From assembly GCF_024584785.1 (NCBI RefSeq), contig NZ_CP074112.1, forward strand, positions 2,604,001 to 2,668,000: 64,000 nucleotides of DNA, written 5' to 3'. Each line of letters opens with the position of its first letter. Position 1 is the first letter of the stretch. Source of the DNA: Idiomarina loihiensis. Lineage in GTDB: Bacteria; Pseudomonadota; Gammaproteobacteria; Enterobacterales; Alteromonadaceae. Under the pieces are notes generated by a model. That model worked only from the letters and a program-made list of their open reading frames with translations. It searched no databases and was not told the DNA's origin. Shown piece after piece: positions 45,907 to 52,973 of this stretch. The translations under genes were made by a program, and so were the position numbers.

Positions 45907-46434
45907 TTAGTAGTGAGCTTGTTTATCAGCCTCAGTTCCTAAAACTAATTGAGCGAAAGTCAGCTCAAGTAAGTCGAAAATATCTGTACACTCAACGTCA
46001 AATACGCGCGAAATGTTGGGGATTTTTACCTTGGTGCTGTTATTTGGAACCATAACTTCGTGCGTAACGATGACCGCTCCAATAGTTCTAGCTACAGCAA
46101 TAAGCCAAGGATCCGCACCAGAGAGAAAACGAGCTATCTCTCCTTGTGAATAAATAGAATGCTGCACAACATGGTTTGCAATTTCAGCATAGGCTTGCTG
46201 AATTTGAATATCTTTAGACCCGTGAAAAAAATGCTTATTAGTTATCGACCAGTTATGTAAGTCATCTGGGGTTGGTGTTGTTTTAGTTAATTCCGAATAT
46301 ACATGGTCGATACTGCGAATATCAGCCTGTTCATGCTTCTGAACAAGCCAGGTCCAGAATCCAGGGACTACGTTCATCCTGTAGTGGAAATTCTTTGCTT
46401 GTATAAATGAATTAGCATCCAGCAAATAAATCAA
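45907..46434 (-). CDS. PIN-domain protein, DUF4411 family (putative toxin)
   Basis: The 175-residue protein begins MIYLLDANSFIQAKN, the DUF4411 start with the first PIN acidic residue (Asp6). Further acidic residues follow in GADPWLIAVARTIGAVIVTHE (near 107), matching the PIN RNase active site. It is encoded downstream of, and overlaps by 4 bases, an XRE-ImmA/IrrE gene, an arrangement predicted by others to be a toxin-antitoxin-like pair. Function as an RNase toxin is inferred. A role in phage defence is possible given the surroundings. Confidence 0.82.
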   Translation of the reverse strand: MIYLLDANSFIQAKNFHYRMNVVPGFWTWLVQKHEQADIRSIDHVYSELTKTTPTPDDLHNWSITNKHFFHGSKDIQIQQAYAEIANHVVQHSIYSQGEIARFLSGADPWLIAVARTIGAVIVTHEVMVPNNSTKVKIPNISRVFDVECTDIFDLLELTFAQLVLGTEADKQAHY

Positions 46435-47585
46435 AAACTAAGTTCCTTCTTTGCAAAATCCTTTAACTTGCTTGGATGAACACCAATAAGGTGATGTGCA
46501 TCTCTCAACAGCATACGACCGCTCAAGGCCTCGCTTGCAACTGCGGTCGCAAGCTTCTTACTATAGCGCATATTGATTAACCGGTTGAAAGGCGGTCCAC
46601 CTTCTTTATCTTTTCGCTTTTCTTTTTCGTTTTTAAATGCGTCAAGAATTTTGCCGTAGTGACCCCAGTACTGTTGTTCGCTGATGAGCCTGTTTTCTAG
46701 AGCTCGACGGGCAATAACCCACTGGCTGACGTGAAAATGGGACTCTAGCTGTGGAAGATTTACGCGCCAATCTTCTAGTTCAACATCCCATAAACTTAAG
46801 AATTCGTCGGATGGTACGAGAAATTCAGCCGCCACGCGATTACAAAACTTCTCAAATCTATTTTCGTTTCGATGACTTAGGTCGGATACACCAGACTCAT
46901 TAATAAGAAGGTGTACGAATTCATGCAGTAATGTAAAAATTTGTGCCTGAGGCGTATCCGTTGCATTTATGAAAATTACCGGAGCGTGATCATCAGCTAT
47001 GGCAAAGCCTCTAAATTCATCACGATCTAAACTTCGGTGGGTATTGTTTCCTACAACACTGTTGCGCATAACTAAGGCGCCAAGTACCTCGATGTTAGTT
47101 ATTAACTCGTTGAAGTAATCGTGAAACTGTCTGGGGCGTTGTGCAATAGAACTACCAAGCAAGTTTTTAATTGTAGCGGTGGCTAACTCAAAGTCGTCGA
47201 CGGATACACATCCTATCCAGTTTAGTCTTGGTAGGTCTTGCTCACGATAGAAATCCTTATACCAAGCAAGGCGTTCAAAGGTACTTCGTATTGTATCTTT
47301 CAAATCCAAACTAAATTTACCAATCGGATGATTACCGATTGTCCGAAGATCGGGAATGGGTAACTCCTCCCGCGGAGGCTCATGTAAAAACAAATACCCA
47401 AACGGAACGTAGGTTTTGTCGGCAAACTTTTGAGCTTGCCGGAAAGTCGGCTTGGAGTCGCCCGTCTCCCAAGCTTCAACTTGTTCTTGTTTGATCTTTA
47501 ATTTTTCTGCCAATTTAGACACAGTAAACCCTGCCCGTTTACGAGCCCACGCTAGGATGCTTGGATTTACTAGTGTTTCAACCAT
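46431..47585 (-). CDS. XRE helix-turn-helix plus ImmA/IrrE metallopeptidase
   Basis: The 384-residue protein joins an N-terminal XRE DNA-binding domain (about 8-62, FTVSKLAEKLKIKQEQVEAW) to a COG2856 zinc peptidase domain with the HEFVH motif at 221-225 and a further Glu nearby. Such proteins cleave or bind repressors (ImmA) or act as antitoxins. It precedes the PIN gene and overlaps it by 4 bases, so it probably regulates that operon. The start ATG at 47585 lacks a strong Shine-Dalgarno. Confidence 0.85.
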   Translation of the reverse strand: MVETLVNPSILAWARKRAGFTVSKLAEKLKIKQEQVEAWETGDSKPTFRQAQKFADKTYVPFGYLFLHEPPREELPIPDLRTIGNHPIGKFSLDLKDTIRSTFERLAWYKDFYREQDLPRLNWIGCVSVDDFELATATIKNLLGSSIAQRPRQFHDYFNELITNIEVLGALVMRNSVVGNNTHRSLDRDEFRGFAIADDHAPVIFINATDTPQAQIFTLLHEFVHLLINESGVSDLSHRNENRFEKFCNRVAAEFLVPSDEFLSLWDVELEDWRVNLPQLESHFHVSQWVIARRALENRLISEQQYWGHYGKILDAFKNEKEKRKDKEGGPPFNRLINMRYSKKLATAVASEALSGRMLLRDAHHLIGVHPSKLKDFAKKELSF

Positions 47586-47628
47586 TTTTATACCTTGGGT
47601 ACTTTATTTTTTAGTAGTTACGCGCAAA

Positions 47629-47657
47629 TTGCATTAATCGCATTGCGGCGATATTAT
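47629..47657 (+). promoter_or_regulatory. Promoter of the DRT2-associated non-coding RNA
   Basis: TTGCAT (47629-47634) and TATTAT (47652-47657) are separated by the optimal 17 bases. Transcription would start near 47664, at the edge of the first stem-loop and about 280 bases before the reverse transcriptase start codon. Confidence 0.6.
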
Positions 47658-47663
47658 CACAAT

Positions 47664-47943
47664 GCTTCGTCTGTAGAGTCGAAGGTGTATCACAAGCTGT
47701 CAAGTAGCAATTGGAACCAGCAACCATAACTGGTGACCACATGCCTTGAGCAGCCGCACATAACGATTAGCTGAAACATGCCGATAGTTCCCTGTGACGC
47801 AATGATATTATACATCATATGTGACATATGAGTGGCCCGGCGCACAAGCGCTATGTATACGTAACAACTACGTTTGTTAAGCCCAAGACGGTAGCGGATG
47901 GCCACAGTCTTAGCCGTTTTGGGTTTTGCAAAGGGATTTTTGC
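47664..47943 (+). ncRNA. Structured non-coding RNA upstream of the reverse transcriptase
   Basis: This stretch has no plausible protein on the + strand for its first 160 bases and is rich in stems. They include CTTCG/CGAAG (47665-47684), ACCAG/CTGGT (47716-47734), TCATATG/CATATGA (47815-47831, 3-base loop), GCGC/GCGC (47840-47851), ACGTA/TACGT (47859-47873), GTGGCC/GGCCAC (47832-47837 with 47900-47905) and CCCAA/TTGGG (47882-47923). DRT2 systems have an ncRNA of about this size and position, part of which is reverse-transcribed as the template. Ends are estimated from the promoter and the RT start; the template limits are not determined. Confidence 0.6.
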
Positions 47944-49209
47944 ATGGCAACGGATGATTCGACCTGGTTTAAAAGACGAGGTTACCTCCACTTTGATGCG
48001 CCGCTCGGCGTCGCTAAAGCAACTAAGTTAGTTAGAAATACTAAGGCAGTCTCAAAGCACGCTTTTTACCCGCTGCTTCGTTACGAAGTCATCTCGAAAA
48101 AACTCAAACGTAATGCAGATGGTAAGTTAAAACCGGAACCAAAAGTTCGGCCTATTTCTTATGCTGCGCATGCGGATTCTCAGATATATTCTTTTTATGC
48201 TAATCAACTAGCTGAAGCCTATGAGAGAAAGTTAGCTAGCTTGGGGATATCAGAATGTGTTTTGGCATTCAGAAAACTCCGTAAATCCAATATCGAATTT
48301 GCGCGTGACGCATTCAGTGAAATAAGTAGTATGGGCCGTTGCTCGGCGGTAGCAATTGATATTTCCAAATTCTTTGACACCATAAACCATCAACACCTGA
48401 AAAGATCGTGGTGCGATGTAATTGGTAGAGGTAAGCTTCCCAACGACCATTACGCAGTGTTTAAATCGCTCACGAAATTTTCATTTTGTAACCGAGACGC
48501 GGTTTATAAAACCTTTCAAATATCATCAAATAATCCGTGGAATGGACGACAAAGGATCTGTGAGCCCGCTGAATTTAGAAAGCGAGTGCGTGATTCTGGT
48601 TTAATTACGACGAATAAAGACATTTTTGGAATACCTCAAGGCACGCCACTAAGCGCGTTATTGTCGAACATTTACATGATAGATTTTGACCGGCAAATGA
48701 AAGCCTTAGCTAAAGAGTGCGGGGGCAGCTATCGTAGGTACTGTGACGATATGCTTTTTATCGTTAAGCGTGGATGCGAAGCGCGTGTGGAGTCACAAGC
48801 TGATTCTGAGCTTACTAAGTTAGGGGTGGTCATAAACCCCAAGAAAACCGAAATAAGACACTTTTGGCGATATGGCGGGGTTCAAACGGCCAATGCACCT
48901 CTTCAATATTTAGGGTTTACATTTGATGGGCAGAGAATTTTGTTGCGCTCAGCAGCATTGGCGAAGTTTTCGGGCCGAATGAATAAAGCGATTCGACTAG
49001 TATCAAGAGCACTCGAAAATCAATTAGACGAAGGCGAGGATGTTCGTCTTCGGAAAAAGAAGCTTTATGAGCGTTACAGTCATCTCGGTCATCGTAATTT
49101 CATTCGCTACGGGCTACGAGCTGCCGATAAGATGCATTCGAAAGCCATAAAACGTCAGCTCAAGCCACTTTGGGGGAAGCTAAATAAGAAGCTTGATAAT
49201 CTCAGCTGA
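47944..49209 (+). CDS. drt2: Defence-associated reverse transcriptase, DRT2-like
   Basis: The 421-residue protein has the RT palm motifs in order: VRPISYAAHADSQIY (about 68), motif A AIDISKFFDTI with Asp near 139, GIPQGTPLSALLSNIYM (about 229), the catalytic RRYCDDMLFI (about 266) and the late PKKTE. The YCDD box in place of YADD, the start WFKRRGYLHFD, the length and the absence of maturase or CRISPR domains fit the DRT2 (UG2) class as I remember it. ATG at 47944 follows AAAGGGA. DRT2 enzymes make concatemeric cDNA from the upstream ncRNA on infection. Class assignment needs a search. Confidence 0.78.
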   Translation: MATDDSTWFKRRGYLHFDAPLGVAKATKLVRNTKAVSKHAFYPLLRYEVISKKLKRNADGKLKPEPKVRPISYAAHADSQIYSFYANQLAEAYERKLASLGISECVLAFRKLRKSNIEFARDAFSEISSMGRCSAVAIDISKFFDTINHQHLKRSWCDVIGRGKLPNDHYAVFKSLTKFSFCNRDAVYKTFQISSNNPWNGRQRICEPAEFRKRVRDSGLITTNKDIFGIPQGTPLSALLSNIYMIDFDRQMKALAKECGGSYRRYCDDMLFIVKRGCEARVESQADSELTKLGVVINPKKTEIRHFWRYGGVQTANAPLQYLGFTFDGQRILLRSAALAKFSGRMNKAIRLVSRALENQLDEGEDVRLRKKKLYERYSHLGHRNFIRYGLRAADKMHSKAIKRQLKPLWGKLNKKLDNLS

Positions 49210-49267
49210 TTTTTGACTGTCAAACGTTTTTAAGTTTCTATAGTAAGTGTGAATCGCTATTTCGAAA

Positions 49268-49942
49268 TTATTTTATTGTTATGGCGTTACTCATTTGACG
49301 TTTTTCTAGATACTCATGTGCGTCATTCGCAATATCATTTCCTAAAGCTGCACGGCCCAGATTTGTGGCTGCGATTATAGAAGAGCCTGAACCGAAGAAC
49401 GGGTCGCATACTACTTCACCAAGTTGGGTACTTTGAGTAATCAGCTTTTCAATTAAATTTACCGGTTTCTCTGTTGGGTAGCCTCGCCAGACACGCTTCT
49501 CTTCGAGGACATCAGGCATGCCTAAATCATTAAGCTTTCGCTTTCCCTTTTCGAAGAAAAGGATGAATTCATATCGGGCGCGATAATGGTAGCCCATCCC
49601 AATTGCCTGCTTATCCCACACCAAGGGCTTCCAAAATCTAAAGCCTGCGGCTTCAGCTATTGGCTTGATGACGAACATCGTTTCTTGGTCGCAAAATAAA
49701 TAAAAATGACGGTTATTTTTAAGGACTCGATATATTTCACTGACTAGTTCAGGAAAACGTTCGTTTGGGAAAATACGAAACCAATTATTGCTTGAGCTTT
49801 TACTATGGCTTAAGCGAGTAGTTGTGCCTACAGCTCTATGTTTTTCTAGAGATTCATAAGGAGGATCTGTGATGACAAGATCAATTGATTCAGAGGGCAG
49901 TTTTCGGAGCCAATCGACGGCATCTTGTCTAAATAGATTCAT
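49268..49942 (-). CDS. Solitary DNA methyltransferase (N6-A/N4-C, beta-type order)
   Basis: The 224-residue protein has the catalytic motif DPPY at 26-29 (VITDPPYES) followed, near the C-terminus, by the AdoMet-binding VCDPFFGSGSSIIAA. This is the beta-class order with a short target-recognition region between. It should methylate adenine N6 (or cytosine N4). No endonuclease is encoded beside it. A small zinc-ribbon gene ends 8 bases upstream and is probably co-transcribed. It may be a solitary modification enzyme, or protect against a restriction enzyme now lost. Confidence 0.85.
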   Translation of the reverse strand: MNLFRQDAVDWLRKLPSESIDLVITDPPYESLEKHRAVGTTTRLSHSKSSSNNWFRIFPNERFPELVSEIYRVLKNNRHFYLFCDQETMFVIKPIAEAAGFRFWKPLVWDKQAIGMGYHYRARYEFILFFEKGKRKLNDLGMPDVLEEKRVWRGYPTEKPVNLIEKLITQSTQLGEVVCDPFFGSGSSIIAATNLGRAALGNDIANDAHEYLEKRQMSNAITIK

Positions 49943-49950
49943 CTAATTCC

Positions 49951-50202
49951 TTAAATTTGATCGCATGTTTTCGCTTGACTTAGATCTGCTACTTTATCAC
50001 TCCTGCAGCATGTACAATAGCTCTGGGCACCTTCTGGATGTGAGGGTGATGAACGTTGGGCGGTAGTACCAAACTTGTCAGGGTATCGATAGAATACATG
50101 CATTTGGCCGTTTGCTCGAGAACAGTTAGGACAAGATTTCCATGTATCGTTTTGCTTGTACTGGCTCAGTTTTAGAAGTTTATCGCAGTGTTTACATTTC
50201 AT
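49951..50202 (-). CDS. Small zinc-ribbon protein upstream of the methyltransferase
   Basis: The 83-residue protein contains three Cys pairs: CKHC (residues 3-6), CPNC (about 24-27) and CTCC (about 62-65), consistent with one or two zinc ribbons. ATG at 50202 follows AAGGA with 7-base spacing; a longer in-frame start upstream looks non-coding. I do not recognise a named family. Its position directly before the methyltransferase suggests a partner or regulator. Confidence 0.6.
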   Translation of the reverse strand: MKCKHCDKLLKLSQYKQNDTWKSCPNCSRANGQMHVFYRYPDKFGTTAQRSSPSHPEGAQSYCTCCRSDKVADLSQAKTCDQI

Positions 50203-50329
50203 AGTGATTTCCTTATTCGTTTTACATGGCCACCACAATATATTTATAAAATGACACCTGATCAAATTATAAGCAGGCAGGTGCAGAATGCTGTTGTTCA
50301 AGCTAAATCCTCTTGCGATAACCCGCTAG

Positions 50330-50590
50330 GTTGAGAGCAAACGAGAGAAAAAGACGTTTGACGTAGAAAACTATCTTTGCGATTTAAACACACCCGCCAT
50401 GATGACACGCATTCGTGATGACGTGATAGCAATCAGCAAGAACTACCTGATCAACCCATTACACGGCTTTGAACGGCCCAAGCCGCCCGGATCAACTTTA
50501 GAAGAGTTAGTAGAGCAAGACCGTCAGGCGTAATTCCGAGAATGGGCGCACCAGCAATACAGTCGTGAGGTTAACTACGGACGCAAGTAA
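50330..50590 (+). pseudogene. Decayed gene of unknown family
   Basis: A frame open from 50330 (after a TAG) runs through KTFDVENYLCDLN, ISKNYLINPLHGFERPKPPG and STLEELVEQDRQA to a TAA at 50531. It then continues in the same frame with FREWAHQQYSREVNYGRK to a TAA at 50588. The protein-like composition on both sides of the inner stop suggests the 3' end of a gene broken by a nonsense mutation. I do not recognise it. Its last codons (GGACGCAAGTA) recur at 61251 with the same Gly-Arg-Lys-stop ending. Confidence 0.4.
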
Positions 50591-50659
50591 ACAGTGACGG
50601 ACACATAATTAATTACAGGCCTGCGCCATCGTATGACGAACTAAAACAGGAGAAACGTC

Positions 50660-50860
50660 ATGCTATTAATTAGATTGCCACAAGTAAAGGACATGACAGG
50701 CCTTGGCCGCTCATCGGTTTATAAGTTGATGTCGGAAGGTAGGTTCCCCAAAGCGGTTACGCTGATTGGGCGAGCAAGCGCCTGGGTGGAGAGTGAAGTG
50801 GTTGAGTGGATTGAAGCGCGGGTTGCTGAACGGGATTCAGGGTTACCCTCGGACAACTAA
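50660..50860 (+). CDS. AlpA-family prophage/island regulator
   Basis: The 66-residue protein is an AlpA (MerR-like helix-turn-helix) regulator: LIRLPQVKDMTGLGRSSVYK, LMSEGRFPKAV and WVESEVVEWIEARV are all family hallmarks. AlpA in E. coli activates excision of the CP4-57 element through its integrase. ATG at 50660 follows CAGGAG. It normally sits next to a P4-type integrase, which is absent here, so it is probably a relic of the element's mobility module. Confidence 0.88.
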   Translation: MLLIRLPQVKDMTGLGRSSVYKLMSEGRFPKAVTLIGRASAWVESEVVEWIEARVAERDSGLPSDN

Positions 50861-51011
50861 GTTGAAATATCCCCAGACTCTGCTTATTGTGATACTAACC
50901 TAAGCCTTTGATGTCCGTATCGAGTTGCCATTGCTCAAAATGGTATTACTACGAGGTAGGCTGGACTTTTAATCGACACTTATCGGTAACACTCTCAAAA
51001 GGCTTCTAGGG

Positions 51012-52973
51012 ATGAAAATTGAGAAGGTAAGACTGCAGAACTTTCGGTGTTTTGGACATCAGGTTGTTGAGCTTAATTTTGAAAAAGTACTGACTACGCT
51101 TGTTGGCGGCAACGGTTCCGGAAAAACGGCACTGTTACAAGCAGTATCACGGTTGTTTGGTACATCGCCAGCGCAGCGAGCAATACAGCGTCGAGACTTT
51201 CATATACCTGCTGACCGACAGGAACTTCTGTCTGGTGACAGCCTGTATATTGAAGCGATACTTACGTTTCCTGAACTTGCAGAACAAACCGGTTCTCCTC
51301 TTGATGCGGTCCCAGAATTCTTCAATCAGATGGCCGCATCAGCGCAGGGCGAGCCGCTCAAAGCTCGAATAAGACTACAAGCAATTTGGACCGATGATGG
51401 CACTCCAGAGGGAGCAATTGAAGAGGACCTTCGCTGGATACGAGCCTTGGATGATAATTTTGAGTGGGATGATTGTTCTAGAGTCCAAGCAGTAGAGCGC
51501 TCGTCTATTCAGCTCATCTATTTACCAGCCAATCGCGATGCGACAACACAGGTGACCGCTCTTCTGAAAGGACGTTTATGGCAGGCTGCAAAATGGTCGA
51601 CGGCATTTAGAGGCGCAAGTTCTGAAAATGCTAGTCAGATCCAAACCGATTTCGAGCAAGAAGTTCCGTTAATAGTTCTGTTAAGGCGTTTATCACAACG
51701 ATGGCAACAGGTGCACGAAGCCGATACCGATAGCCAACCTCGTTTAAGGTTGATTGAAAATCGTTTTGAAGAGCTTGTTCGAAAAGCCGAATTTACCTTT
51801 GCGCCTGATCAAGAAGGTCAGGAGCGAAGGTTATCCGAACTGAGTGACGGTCAACGTTCTCTTTTCCATATCGCTCTTACCGCAGCGACGCTTGAAACCG
51901 AGCGGGAAGCTTTCACTTTGCCCGCTGAGGACAGTTCATTTGAGCATGATAAGTTACATCGTGTTCATCTAACGATTTTAGCTATTGAGGAACCTGAAAA
52001 CAGCCTTTCACCGTTCTTTTTGTCCCGTATTATCGCCCAAGCTAGAGAAATCGGCGGCTTGCCATCTGCACAACTGCTTATATCCAGTCATTCTCCGGCA
52101 ATTATGAGTCGCATAGAGCCAGAAGAAGTCAGGTACATTCGTATGGATCTTGGAACAAAAAGCTCATCGATACGACAATTGACCTTACCAGGATTCGCAG
52201 ATGAGGCTGGTGTTTACGTTAGACTAGCGGTTAAGGCTTACCCCGAACTCTATTTTGCGCGATTTGTAATCTTGGGGGAGGGTGATTCGGAGCGCGTCGT
52301 TATTCCCAGAATAGCAGAAGAGATGGGCGTGCCGCTTGATCCATCATTCGTTCCTGTTGTGCCACTCGGAGGGCGGTTCGTAGCACATTTCTGGCGGCTG
52401 CTTAATGACCTTGAGATTCCACATGCTACATTGCTAGATCTTGATTTGGGGCGTAGGCATGGTGGTGCCAAAGTAATGAGCGATTGCATTCAAAATCTGG
52501 CTAATGTGGGCAATGATTTTGGAAATCGCAATTTAATTAATGTTGCTACGGTCACTGACCAGCAAATTTACAATGAAGGAATACAGGGGGATTGGTGCAG
52601 AGCGTTTGGAGATGAAGGCATTTTCTTTTCATATCCTCTCGATCTCGACTTTTCCATGTTACGTGCATTCCCAACTGCCTATCAGGTTACCAACCCAGGG
52701 GGGCACGGACCTCAGAGTAGTGCCTCGGCTATTCAGAACAAAAAGGTTAGCACACTAAAGTCAGGTGGTAATCTTGCCTTGTATAGCGAGGAATATGATG
52801 ATGCATTTAAATGGTACCCTTATCTCTTTCTGAGCCGTAGTAAGCCTGAAACTCATTTGGCGGCATTTTCCCGTATTCCAACTGGTACTTTGGCTACCTC
52901 CGCCCCCACTGAGCTCAGAGCTCTTATTCAATATGTTAAGGATAAGCTCCGTCTGCCAGGAGTAGATCAATGA
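51012..52973 (+). CDS. gajA: OLD-family ATP-dependent nuclease, Gabija GajA-like
   Basis: The 653-residue protein has an N-terminal ABC-type ATPase with Walker A GGNGSGKT at 32-39, a signature region LSELSDGQRSLF and Walker B LAIEEPENSLSP near 336 with the His switch SSHSP. A C-terminal TOPRIM domain follows, with ILGEGDSERVVIPRI near 420 and DLDLGRR. This is the class 2 OLD layout. Followed at 4-base overlap by a UvrD-like helicase, it forms a Gabija-type pair, which degrades phage DNA on nucleotide depletion. It is about 75 residues longer than the best-studied GajA. Confidence 0.75.
   Translation: MKIEKVRLQNFRCFGHQVVELNFEKVLTTLVGGNGSGKTALLQAVSRLFGTSPAQRAIQRRDFHIPADRQELLSGDSLYIEAILTFPELAEQTGSPLDAVPEFFNQMAASAQGEPLKARIRLQAIWTDDGTPEGAIEEDLRWIRALDDNFEWDDCSRVQAVERSSIQLIYLPANRDATTQVTALLKGRLWQAAKWSTAFRGASSENASQIQTDFEQEVPLIVLLRRLSQRWQQVHEADTDSQPRLRLIENRFEELVRKAEFTFAPDQEGQERRLSELSDGQRSLFHIALTAATLETEREAFTLPAEDSSFEHDKLHRVHLTILAIEEPENSLSPFFLSRIIAQAREIGGLPSAQLLISSHSPAIMSRIEPEEVRYIRMDLGTKSSSIRQLTLPGFADEAGVYVRLAVKAYPELYFARFVILGEGDSERVVIPRIAEEMGVPLDPSFVPVVPLGGRFVAHFWRLLNDLEIPHATLLDLDLGRRHGGAKVMSDCIQNLANVGNDFGNRNLINVATVTDQQIYNEGIQGDWCRAFGDEGIFFSYPLDLDFSMLRAFPTAYQVTNPGGHGPQSSASAIQNKKVSTLKSGGNLALYSEEYDDAFKWYPYLFLSRSKPETHLAAFSRIPTGTLATSAPTELRALIQYVKDKLRLPGVDQ

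Noticed and set aside
47690-47950. Minus-strand frame of 86 codons under the ncRNA
   Set aside because: No family resemblance and no Shine-Dalgarno; it lies on the structured RNA region. I keep its lack of stops as a clue about the template, not as a gene.
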